A stretch of DNA of 52,659 bases from Flavobacteriales bacterium (lineage in GTDB: Bacteria; Bacteroidota; Bacteroidia; Flavobacteriales_G; Salibacteraceae): contig DNTB01000006.1 of assembly GCA_003499525.1 (NCBI GenBank), positions 1 through 52,659 of the forward strand. The letters are read 5' to 3'. The position numbers and the translations under genes were made by a program. Of this stretch, positions 1 to 8,405 are shown piece by piece. How positions within the stretch are numbered: position 1 is the stretch's first letter; every line of letters starts with the position of its first letter. The notes under the pieces were generated by a model. That model had not been told where the DNA came from. It searched no databases and was given only the letters and a program-made list of their open reading frames with translations.

Positions 1-49
<49 letters not shown>

Positions 50-107
50 GTATACCTTTTTTGTAAAGGGTTACAAAAGTACGAAATAATACTTTCTTTG
101 CAACCAA

Positions 108-986
108 ATGCACAAAGCAGGATTCGTAAACCTAATTGGCAATCCCAATGTGGGCAAGTCTACCCTTCTCAATCAGCTTGTAGGAGAAAAATTGTCCATA
201 ATTTCCTACAAGGCCCAAACCACAAGGCACAGGATATTAGCTATTTCCAGCACTGACGATTATCAAATCGTTTATTCCGACTTGCCTGGAATTGTCGAAC
301 CCGCGTATGAACTGCATCAAAGCATGCTCAAATACGTGAAGCAGTCACTGGAAGATGCTGATGTATTTCTTATTGTTACTGAAATGGGTGATAAAGGGCT
401 GAAAAATGAAGAAATAAGCAAAGCCATTGCGCAAAGAAAAACTCCCACCATTGTTTGCTTGAATAAAATAGACCTTTTTAAGCAGCATGAAGTTGAAGCT
501 GAATACGAACGTTGGATTTCGTATAAAGAAAATGTAGAGGTGATTCCATTATCAGCATTGCACGGATTTAATGTCGATACCTTACATCATACTATACTTA
601 AGCATTTGCCGGAATCACCTGCATATTATCCAAAGGATCAAATCACGGATCGATCAGAGCGGTTTATCGTTTCAGAAATCATCAGGGAAAAGATCCTACA
701 TTACTACGAAAAGGAAATTCCGTATTCGTCGGAGGTTAGCATCACTGAGTTTAAGAGGGAGGAGCGTCGAATTCTCATTAGATCCGTAATTCATGTGGAA
801 AGAGACAGTCAGAAAGGGATTATTATCGGGCACAAGGGGAAAAAAATTAAACAGCTCGGAATTGAGGCAAGGAAGGATATTGAGCAATTCTTTGACAAAA
901 AGGTGTTTTTGGAATTATTTGTAAAAACCATGAAAAACTGGAGAAACGATACCAATAAATTACGGTTCTTCGGTTATGAGAATTAG
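108..986 (+). CDS. era: GTPase Era
   Basis: Era binds the 3' end of 16S rRNA and helps small-subunit assembly. The 292-residue length is normal for the family. G1 is GNPNVGKS at residues 11-18, the switch region has KAQTTRHR, and G4 is NKID near residue 120. The C-terminal KH domain carries GHKG. G3 reads DLPG (58-61) instead of the usual DTPG, a small divergence. The first ATG gives the expected Bacteroidota N-terminus MHKAGFV. The gene is followed after 2 bp by der, so the two GTPase genes are probably co-transcribed. Confidence 0.97.
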   Translation: MHKAGFVNLIGNPNVGKSTLLNQLVGEKLSIISYKAQTTRHRILAISSTDDYQIVYSDLPGIVEPAYELHQSMLKYVKQSLEDADVFLIVTEMGDKGLKNEEISKAIAQRKTPTIVCLNKIDLFKQHEVEAEYERWISYKENVEVIPLSALHGFNVDTLHHTILKHLPESPAYYPKDQITDRSERFIVSEIIREKILHYYEKEIPYSSEVSITEFKREERRILIRSVIHVERDSQKGIIIGHKGKKIKQLGIEARKDIEQFFDKKVFLELFVKTMKNWRNDTNKLRFFGYEN

Positions 987-988
987 AA

Positions 989-2305
989 ATGGCAGTTATA
1001 GCAATAGTAGGTAGACCCAATGTTGGGAAGTCAACATTTTTCAACCGTTTAGTTGGAGGGAGAGAGGCCATTGTGGACAGCGTGAGTGGAGTAACACGAG
1101 ACCGGCACTATGGCAAGTTTTTTTGGAATGGATGTAGCCTGAACGTTATTGATACCGGAGGATATGTTTCTGGTTCTGAAGATGTTTTTGAGAAGGAAAT
1201 TAATCAGCAAGTCAGTTATGCCCTGGAAGAGGCTGACCTTATTCTCCTTGTGGTGGATACCCGGGAAGGACTTACCGATTTGGATAAGGACATTTCAAGA
1301 ATTCTGAGAAAACTGAGCACCGAGGTACTGGTTGTTGCCAATAAATCGGATACGAGTGGGCAGGCATTAGATCATGCTGAATTCTACCAATTGGGAATGG
1401 ATGAAATTTTTCCTATTTCGGCCATCAACGGTAGTGGTACTGGTGAACTACTGGATAGAGTTGTTGAGATTGTTGATATTGAAGGCAATGCAGATGACGA
1501 TTCCGATGAGGAATTAAAGATTCCGAGAATTGCAGTAATCGGCAGGCCGAATGCTGGAAAATCTTCCATGGTGAATTTCCTGACAGGAAGTGAGCGAAAT
1601 ATTGTTACTCCAGTAGCAGGGACGACCCGAGATGCTATTGATACTCATTTCAATGGTTTTGGTTTCGAGTTTTTGTTTGTGGATACTGCCGGGCTGAGAA
1701 AAAAGGCCAAGGTCACAGAGCAGTTGGAATTCTATTCGGTAATACGAACCATCAAGGCCATTGAGGAATCAGACGTTTGTCTTCTGATGGTTGATGCTGA
1801 AATAGGTTTTCAGGTACAGGATGTCAACCTATTTGGGTTAGCTCAGAAGAATAAAAAAGGGATCATTATTCTGGTTAATAAATGGGACTTAGTAAAGAAA
1901 GAGACCAACACAGCTAAGCATTTTCGTGCGGCAATTGAAGAACGGATAGCGCCCTTTACCGATGTTCCCATTCTTTTCATTTCTGTTATGGACAAACAAA
2001 GGGTTCATAAAACACTTGAAATCACTCAAGAGGTTTTTGAAAACAGAACCAAGAAGATTAAAACTTCAAGGCTTAATGATGATTTGCTGCCCATTATAGA
2101 ACGTCAGCCTCCACCTGCATATCGAGGTAAATACATTAAAATCAAATACATTACCCAAATACCTAAACCTTTTCCCATGTTTGCGTTCTTTGCGAACAAC
2201 CCTCGCCATATTCGTGAGGATTACAGAAGGTTTCTGGAGAATAAGATAAGAGGTCTCTATGATTTTAAGGGAGTTCCCATCGTGATAACCTTTAGAGATA
2301 AATAA
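989..2305 (+). CDS. der: Ribosome-associated GTPase Der (EngA)
   Basis: Der is a tandem-G-domain GTPase needed for large-subunit (50S) assembly. Two complete G domains are visible: the first with GRPNVGKS (8-15) and DTGG, the second with GRPNAGKS (around 180) and DTAG, followed by a C-terminal KH-like domain. The 438-residue length is typical. It begins 2 bp after era, suggesting one transcript, and is followed directly by a strong palindromic terminator. Confidence 0.97.
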   Translation: MAVIAIVGRPNVGKSTFFNRLVGGREAIVDSVSGVTRDRHYGKFFWNGCSLNVIDTGGYVSGSEDVFEKEINQQVSYALEEADLILLVVDTREGLTDLDKDISRILRKLSTEVLVVANKSDTSGQALDHAEFYQLGMDEIFPISAINGSGTGELLDRVVEIVDIEGNADDDSDEELKIPRIAVIGRPNAGKSSMVNFLTGSERNIVTPVAGTTRDAIDTHFNGFGFEFLFVDTAGLRKKAKVTEQLEFYSVIRTIKAIEESDVCLLMVDAEIGFQVQDVNLFGLAQKNKKGIIILVNKWDLVKKETNTAKHFRAAIEERIAPFTDVPILFISVMDKQRVHKTLEITQEVFENRTKKIKTSRLNDDLLPIIERQPPPAYRGKYIKIKYITQIPKPFPMFAFFANNPRHIREDYRRFLENKIRGLYDFKGVPIVITFRDK

Positions 2306-2331
2306 AAAAACCCCGGAATTCCGGGGTTTTT
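2304..2331. terminator. Bidirectional intrinsic terminator
   Basis: A perfect 16-bp palindrome CCCCGGAATTCCGGGG (2311-2326) is flanked by A7 on the left and T5 on the right. It can therefore terminate der on the plus strand and the convergent surface-protein gene on the minus strand. Confidence 0.9.
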
Positions 2332-2350
2332 AAACTCTTTCAAGATCAAT

Positions 2351-5300
2351 TTATTTTATAATGATGGGTTGAGAAACGTTCTCTCCGTCCACTATTGCAT
2401 TGAAGATATACATTCCTTTCGACAAGTTGCTGAAATCGAATGTGTATTGATTTCTTCCCAATATCGACCCCACTCTTTGTTCAAAGACCATCTGACTATT
2501 GACGTCAAAGAGTCTTATTTCTAGTTCACTATGTTGGTCAATTCCCATATCCAATGTCACTACTCCATTGCTCGGATTCGGGAATAAATTAAAATATGAG
2601 ATAGATGGAATTTCGTCTAACCCAGATGCAATGAGGCTTATGGACTTAATTATGGTTGCAGCATTACATTGATTTGAAACTTCCAGGGTGACGTAATACG
2701 TAGTATCCACATAAGTAGTGTCGTACACGTGTAGTGGCGACTTGACATTGAGCCGGATATTTCCATCTCCAAAATCCCATCTTTGCAAAACACTGTGCTG
2801 TGAAATATCATTGAAGAAATAATGCCATCTCGTAAGAGTATCTGTTGCCTGGCTTGCCGTGAAATTAGCAATCGGGTTAAAAATCTCAGTAACCACAGCA
2901 GAATCAACGGATACACAACCGGTATTATTCTCGGTAACGGTTACGTAGTAAACCCCTGATTGTGTTACAATTATTGAAGGAGTATTATCTCCGGTGCTCC
3001 AGGTATATGTTCCTGCAATGTTAGTATTTAGCAAAAGGCTACCGTCATCCTCGCAAAAGGTAGGGTTATCAGGAAGTGATACCCCGTTTGAAATACTGAC
3101 AACGGAACTATCTGTTGAAACACATCCTGCCGAATCTATTACGGTAACGGAATAAACCCCGGGGCTAGAAACGGGGATAAACTGAGTATTCAATCCATTG
3201 TTCCAAATATATGTGGCATTACTTACGCCTGCATCGAGGACAATAGTGGAACCGTCGCATAAAAATTCATCCTGCAAATCTGCTCTATCGTTTTGAGTAA
3301 CATCAAAGAAAACAGTATCGCTACCGCAACTACCCCTAACGCTGAGAGCATAGTTTCCGGTGGAAGTTACCTCAAAAACATTCGAGGTATCGTAAAAATT
3401 CCACACTACAGTTTCAAAATAGTATTGTGTTAGCATAATGGTATCTCCAAGACATAAAGAGAGGTCCTCACGATTTTGAAAATCTGCAAGATTTTGGAAC
3501 TCATCGGCTCCAATGCATGGAGGGGTATGCCTCGGATCACCTTCATAATCAAATGGCTCAGGCGAGACAGGGTCATTAATTCCTGTTCTATAAAGAGCCT
3601 GATTACAAACGATAAGATTAGCTGTATCTACAAATGCATCATCTACAGTGAGCGAGTTAAGGTCGTACCCCGTATTAGCGTTCCAGTCTGTTAATGTTGC
3701 CCTGTCGGTGCCATCGTCATCACCTATGTTGGCTCCATTTGGAGCACTAAGGTTATTGAAGTTCAAGAATGAAAGAGACGCTCCAGTATTGATCATTCCT
3801 GCAGAATATCCGCTTCCACCAGCATTTTGAAAAATATTCGAAACTACTGTGGCGTTGTCAATATTATCTCCTAAGAAGGCATAGGCACCGATACTGGAAG
3901 TACCGATGAACACCGAGTTAAACGCTGAAGAAACAAATTGAGAATTAGTCAGAAAGATTCCCTCAACCGCGTTCTGGTTATCCATGAAGAGCCTGTTATT
4001 TCGAACGAGAATATTATTTGACTGATCAACAAGAATTCCCGTTGAGGGCCATTGATTCAAACCCTGTAAGAGATTTGAACGCACAGAAACTGAAGAACAA
4101 TCAAATAGTGATATTGCACCTGAGTTTGATGGATTCGCGCTTGTTGAACTGAATTCATTTTCAAGTAATGAAACATTCTGTGAGTGACCCACTTGCAATG
4201 CAAATGAACCCTGATCTTCGAAGGTGTTTTCCTGCACGATAAGCGAATCAATATAGTTGGCTCCCGGAGCGACAAGCTCGGTAGACAGGCCCATGCTTCC
4301 TCCTTCAAACTTGTTTTCAGTAAAGGTGAAATTGGTATGATCAGAACCTTCAACCAAAATCAAAGCATTTGCAAAAGTGTTATTAGATAAAGTGGGAGAG
4401 CGAAAGATGCTATTGATAAAACGCAATCTGCTTGATGGTCCTGCCCCGGATACCTTAACTGTTCCGTGAAATCCGTTGGTTGCCGGATTTTCAAGAGTAA
4501 TATCTTCAAAAGTAACGTTGTCCTGATTGTCAATTTTTACTACATAATTATTTGAGAGCCCTGTTGGGTCATGCGTAATTACTACAGCTGATCTGTTTCC
4601 GCTCAAGGATGCAAGGGTAAGGCCTCCTTTGGTTGTATTTATTCCTGTAATCTCTAATTGTTCAGTATATACCGTATCTAAGGCTTTGAATTCTACGTTG
4701 CCACAAACTCCTTTGTCCTGGGCTTCTGCAAGAGCACTGGAGAAGGAATTGAAATCTCCACTACCCTTTTGGTCAATGATATAAACTCCGTTCAGTCCCT
4801 GCTGATAGTCTAAAATGGCGGTATCATTGCCATTGACAGAATCTATAACCATATTTGGGTTTGAGCACCAAACCACATATTGATCGCCAGGTGCACTGAG
4901 GGGATAAGTGCCAATATTGACAACGGTTGAAGCTCCAGGTGCAAGGTTTCCGGTCCAGCTCGACCCGACCTGGGCGAAACCGTTTACTGTCCACCCGAAA
5001 TCTACGCTGGTTAATGGTTGTAGACCGTTATTAAATAGTTCCACTTGAACATTGGGTTCTGGTCCACACGCTGGAAGCGAAGGAGTTACAACCCGACTAA
5101 CTGCTGCGTCATTCTGAAAGTTTATGGTATCGATTTGTATGTCGTCTAATGCAATATCGTTCAGGATGGCAGGTGATCCATTCTTTGTTACATTAAATCT
5201 AAATTGAACATTGCCTCCGGTAATGGTATACCCCAGCACAGGAGCCGACAAATTCTGCCAGTTTCCTCCCGCTGTATTTCCTCTAAAAACGAGAATATCG

Positions 5301-5701
5301 TCGTGCCAAACCGCACCATCGTAAAAGTCTACCGAAAAGGTATTGTGCAATGAAATAGATGCATTACTTCTCAGAAAGAGCGAGACCTCAAAGTTCGTTT
5401 TTCCAAAGGTTGGAATGGGGCCTGTCTCAAGGCTTACAGATATTCCAGTAGGGCTGGAACCGTCTACCCAACCGAAGGAGCTGCCGTTTCCTGTATGATC
5501 GACAGTGTTGGACATTCCTCCTGAAAGAACTCCGGTGAACTTCCAAAAACCATTTGGATTGGTAGTTCCGGTGTTGTTAAAATTATTCCAGGCTACAGGT
5601 GGGTTCGGCGGCATGAAGTCTTCAACCAGAATTTGTGCATCGAGCACCATCCAGGAAAATGAAAAAACCAATACAGTTATGACACGGTAAAATCTATTCA
5701 T
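2351..5701 (-). CDS. T9SS-secreted surface protein with beta-helix, PKD and type A sorting domains
   Basis: This 1116-residue exported protein starts with a signal peptide ending near VLDAQ (about residue 23). A middle region of short imperfect repeats rich in N, S and V (roughly residues 330-680) looks like a right-handed parallel beta-helix of the NosD/pectate-lyase type. Two Ig-like blocks with 'G.Y.V.V' strands follow, then a PKD-like domain with the signature WDFGDGN. The C-terminus has NLFPNPSNG and ends QPIIIK, the pattern of the type A T9SS sorting domain. Its export and cell-surface attachment are therefore inferred with confidence; the ligand or substrate cannot be told. It is a single-gene unit, convergent with der. 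Confidence 0.85.
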   Translation of the reverse strand: MNRFYRVITVLVFSFSWMVLDAQILVEDFMPPNPPVAWNNFNNTGTTNPNGFWKFTGVLSGGMSNTVDHTGNGSSFGWVDGSSPTGISVSLETGPIPTFGKTNFEVSLFLRSNASISLHNTFSVDFYDGAVWHDDILVFRGNTAGGNWQNLSAPVLGYTITGGNVQFRFNVTKNGSPAILNDIALDDIQIDTINFQNDAAVSRVVTPSLPACGPEPNVQVELFNNGLQPLTSVDFGWTVNGFAQVGSSWTGNLAPGASTVVNIGTYPLSAPGDQYVVWCSNPNMVIDSVNGNDTAILDYQQGLNGVYIIDQKGSGDFNSFSSALAEAQDKGVCGNVEFKALDTVYTEQLEITGINTTKGGLTLASLSGNRSAVVITHDPTGLSNNYVVKIDNQDNVTFEDITLENPATNGFHGTVKVSGAGPSSRLRFINSIFRSPTLSNNTFANALILVEGSDHTNFTFTENKFEGGSMGLSTELVAPGANYIDSLIVQENTFEDQGSFALQVGHSQNVSLLENEFSSTSANPSNSGAISLFDCSSVSVRSNLLQGLNQWPSTGILVDQSNNILVRNNRLFMDNQNAVEGIFLTNSQFVSSAFNSVFIGTSSIGAYAFLGDNIDNATVVSNIFQNAGGSGYSAGMINTGASLSFLNFNNLSAPNGANIGDDDGTDRATLTDWNANTGYDLNSLTVDDAFVDTANLIVCNQALYRTGINDPVSPEPFDYEGDPRHTPPCIGADEFQNLADFQNREDLSLCLGDTIMLTQYYFETVVWNFYDTSNVFEVTSTGNYALSVRGSCGSDTVFFDVTQNDRADLQDEFLCDGSTIVLDAGVSNATYIWNNGLNTQFIPVSSPGVYSVTVIDSAGCVSTDSSVVSISNGVSLPDNPTFCEDDGSLLLNTNIAGTYTWSTGDNTPSIIVTQSGVYYVTVTENNTGCVSVDSAVVTEIFNPIANFTASQATDTLTRWHYFFNDISQHSVLQRWDFGDGNIRLNVKSPLHVYDTTYVDTTYYVTLEVSNQCNAATIIKSISLIASGLDEIPSISYFNLFPNPSNGVVTLDMGIDQHSELEIRLFDVNSQMVFEQRVGSILGRNQYTFDFSNLSKGMYIFNAIVDGENVSQPIIIK

Positions 5702-5831
5702 GTGCGGATTTTTGAGCGGATAAATATATAATTCAAATAAACGGAATCATCCTCGATTCTTGTCAGCATTAAGGTTAGAACTCATTTGGGCAAAGTAAAT
5801 AATATAACCTTCATGTTCAAATATTTAACAA

Positions 5832-7121
5832 TCAGGCTTTCACGTAGCTCTTAAGCTCACCCACTTTGTTCAGGTTTTCCCATGTGAAAAGCTCCACCTC
5901 AAACTCTTTTTTCTTTCCTTCCGCTGAAGTAAAAACTTTCTTCTTTTTGACATAATCTCTTCCCATATGTCCGTAACTCGCGGTTTCGCTGTAAATCGGG
6001 TTGCGCAGTTTTAGTTCTTTCTCAATTATACCCGGACGCAGGTCAAACACCTTCTTCACAATATCCGCAATATCAGAATCGCTCAACCCGTTTTTTGCGG
6101 TTCCATATGTATTGACATTGACTCCTGTTGGCTCTACCACACCTATGGCATATGAGACCTGAACCAAAACCTGATCGGCAATTCCGGCGGCAACCAGATT
6201 TTTAGCTATCCATCTCGAGGCATAGGCGGCTGAACGGTCTACTTTACTGGGGTCTTTCCCTGAAAAGGCCCCACCTCCATGTGCACCTTTACCGCCGTAA
6301 GTGTCTACAATAATTTTTCTACCTGTTAGTCCGGCATCACCGTGGGGTCCGCCGATGATAAACTTGCCCGTTGGATTAATGTGGTAGGTGATTTCATCAT
6401 TAAATAATTCTCGAATTTTAACAGGCACTTTTTCTAATACCCTTGGAATTAATATGTTGCGGACGTCATCGGCGATTTGCTTCTGCATTTCCTCTTCAGC
6501 TTTAGTTCGATCATTTTCGAAGGAGGTTTTTGGAACAATGAATTCGTCATGTTGTGTTGAAAGCACAATAGAATCAATGCGCTGTGGAACATGATCTTCG
6601 CTGTATTCAATCGTGACCTGACTTTTAGCATCGGGTCTGAGATATTTTATTTCATTGCATTCTCTTCTGAGGCCAGCTAATTCCTGCAATAAGAGATGTG
6701 ACAATGAAAGAGCCAACGGCATGTAATTCTCGGTTTCGTTCGTGGCATAGCCGAACATCATTCCCTGGTCTCCCGCACCTTGCTCTTCAATTTTTCCTCT
6801 GTCGACACCTTGATTAATGTCAGAGGATTGCTCATGTATGGCACTCAATACGCCGCATGAGTCACCGTCGAACATATACTCAGCTTTGGTATATCCTATT
6901 TTGTTAATGGTTTCTCTGGCTACTTTAGGTAAATCAATATATGCTGTACTCTTTACTTCTCCTGCCAGAACTACTTGCCCGGTTGTTACCAGCGTCTCAC
7001 AGGCTACTTTTGAGCTAGGATCAAATGCTAGAAAATGATCTAAAATGGCATCACTTATCTGGTCGGCGATTTTATCGGGATGACCTTCACTTACCGACTC
7101 TGAGGTGAATAAATATGACAT
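5832..7121 (-). CDS. metK: S-adenosylmethionine synthetase
   Basis: MetK makes SAM from methionine and ATP. Family signatures are clear: GHPDK near residue 14, GPHGDAGLTGRK and GGAFSGKD in the central and C-terminal domains. At 429 residues it is somewhat longer than the 384-residue E. coli enzyme, as is common in Bacteroidota. It is divergently arranged with the metH-metF operon, so SAM production and methionine resynthesis share one control region. I see no riboswitch on its own strand. Confidence 0.97.
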   Translation of the reverse strand: MSYLFTSESVSEGHPDKIADQISDAILDHFLAFDPSSKVACETLVTTGQVVLAGEVKSTAYIDLPKVARETINKIGYTKAEYMFDGDSCGVLSAIHEQSSDINQGVDRGKIEEQGAGDQGMMFGYATNETENYMPLALSLSHLLLQELAGLRRECNEIKYLRPDAKSQVTIEYSEDHVPQRIDSIVLSTQHDEFIVPKTSFENDRTKAEEEMQKQIADDVRNILIPRVLEKVPVKIRELFNDEITYHINPTGKFIIGGPHGDAGLTGRKIIVDTYGGKGAHGGGAFSGKDPSKVDRSAAYASRWIAKNLVAAGIADQVLVQVSYAIGVVEPTGVNVNTYGTAKNGLSDSDIADIVKKVFDLRPGIIEKELKLRNPIYSETASYGHMGRDYVKKKKVFTSAEGKKKEFEVELFTWENLNKVGELKSYVKA

Positions 7122-7193
7122 ATTTCGAATTATCTATGAATTGGGTGAAAACAAACTCTCTAACAAGATTTGTGGCTGGCAAAAATAATCGAA

Positions 7194-7225
7194 TTGAATT
7201 CACGCAGTCTTTTTTCGTATTATTG
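7194..7225 (+). promoter_or_regulatory. Candidate promoter for the SAM riboswitch/metH operon
   Basis: TTG at 7194-7196 and TATTATTG at 7218-7225 with 21 bp between resemble the Bacteroidota primary-sigma promoter (TTTG-N19-21-TAnnTTTG). The predicted start of transcription falls just before the riboswitch at 7244. One base of the -7 box deviates. Confidence 0.5.
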
Positions 7226-7243
7226 CGACAGTTCTCTGAAAAA

Positions 7244-7353
7244 CTTATCGAGAAAAAGGTGGAGGGACGGGCCCTTTGAAACCTTTGGCAACCTGGCCGA
7301 ATTCTAAAAGGAAAAGGTGCCAATTCCTGCTCTCATATGGAGAGAAAGATGAG
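7244..7353 (+). promoter_or_regulatory. SAM-I riboswitch (S-box leader)
   Basis: P1 is formed by CTTATC (7244-7249) and GATGAG (7348-7353). The conserved core GGTGGAGGGACGGGCCC (7258-7274), GAAACC followed by GGCAACC (7287-7293), and AAGGTGCCAATTCC (7314-7327) match the S-box aptamer closely. It precedes two metH parts and metF, all methionine-synthesis genes that SAM should repress. An ATG at 7337 lies inside the aptamer and is not a real start. No poly-U terminator follows, so control may be at translation. Confidence 0.95.
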
Positions 7354-7411
7354 TCGAAGTTTTACATCGATATCTTATTCTAATGGCCCGTTCTTAAGCG
7401 TAAATACGTTT

Positions 7412-8404
7412 ATGAAAGATATTAAAGAAATACTCAAGGAACGGATCCTGGTTCTGGACGGTGCCATGGGAACAATGATCCAGAGATACAACTTATCTCC
7501 TGAAGACTATCATGGTGACCGATTCAAAGGGCATTCCATATCTCTTAGAGGAAATAACGATATACTCAATATTACTCGTCCCGATGTCATCAGTGAAATT
7601 CATGCTGCCTATTTCGAGGCTGGAGCTGACATAGTTGAAACCAATACATTTAGCGGAACTTCAATTGCTCAGGAGGATTATTCACTTGCCCATTTAGCAT
7701 ATGAAATTAATAGAACAGGAGCCGAATTGGCAAAGCAGCAGGCCGAACATATGATGCAACTCATCCCGGATAAACCTCGCTTCGTTGCCGGTTCCATCGG
7801 CCCAACAAATAAAACCGCAAGTCTGTCGCCGGATGTGAACAGACCTGGATACAGAGCAATAAGCTTTGATGAATTAAAAGTGGCCTACCGAGAACAAGTT
7901 GAAGGATTGATCGATGGAGGTGCAGATATCTTACTTGTTGAGACCGTATTCGATACACTCAATGCCAAAGCGGCTTTAATGGCTTGCACAGAAGTTTTTG
8001 AAGATAAAAAGACGGAACTGCCGATCATGGTATCAGGAACCATTACAGATCAGAGTGGCAGAACGCTTTCGGGACAAACCGCTGAGGCTTTTGCCATTTC
8101 TGTTTCTCACATTCCATTACTTTCAATTGGATTGAATTGTGCTCTTGGAGCACGGCAGCTAACGCCGTACTTGGAGATTCTTTCTAAAAAAGCTTTCTTC
8201 AATATTTCAGCACATCCGAATGCAGGACTGCCCAATGAATTTGGGGCGTATGATGAGACGCCCGAAATGATGGCTGAGCAAATAAAAGATTACCTGGATA
8301 AAGGACTAGTAAATATCATCGGTGGATGTTGCGGTACAACACCAGACCATATTGCAGCGATTAGCGAGCTGGTTTCACAATACAAACCACCAAAGAGGGC
8401 ATAG
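7412..8404 (+). CDS. metH: Methionine synthase, homocysteine-binding part (split MetH)
   Basis: This 330-residue protein is the N-terminal homocysteine S-methyltransferase domain of cobalamin-dependent methionine synthase. LDGAMGTMIQ is at the start of the barrel. The zinc-binding cysteines are visible in GLNCALGA and GGCCGTTPDHI. The start at 7412 (MKDIKEIL) is chosen because the upstream ATG at 7337 is inside the riboswitch aptamer. The rest of MetH is encoded by the next gene, beginning 1 bp after this stop, so the two polypeptides likely assemble into one enzyme. Splitting at this domain border is known in Bacteroidota. Confidence 0.93.
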   Translation: MKDIKEILKERILVLDGAMGTMIQRYNLSPEDYHGDRFKGHSISLRGNNDILNITRPDVISEIHAAYFEAGADIVETNTFSGTSIAQEDYSLAHLAYEINRTGAELAKQQAEHMMQLIPDKPRFVAGSIGPTNKTASLSPDVNRPGYRAISFDELKVAYREQVEGLIDGGADILLVETVFDTLNAKAALMACTEVFEDKKTELPIMVSGTITDQSGRTLSGQTAEAFAISVSHIPLLSIGLNCALGARQLTPYLEILSKKAFFNISAHPNAGLPNEFGAYDETPEMMAEQIKDYLDKGLVNIIGGCCGTTPDHIAAISELVSQYKPPKRA

Positions 8405-8405
8405 T

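Noticed and set aside
2311..2326. Palindrome as an operator or recombination site
   Set aside because: The A and T tracts on both sides and its place between convergent genes make a bidirectional terminator the simpler reading.
7337..7411. Earlier ATG for metH part 1
   Set aside because: It lies within the SAM-I aptamer (7244-7353) and adds residues without family similarity; the start at 7412 gives the normal MetH N-terminus.
8322..8405. Earlier start for metH part 2
   Set aside because: It would overlap the coding end of metH part 1 in another frame and adds unconserved residues.
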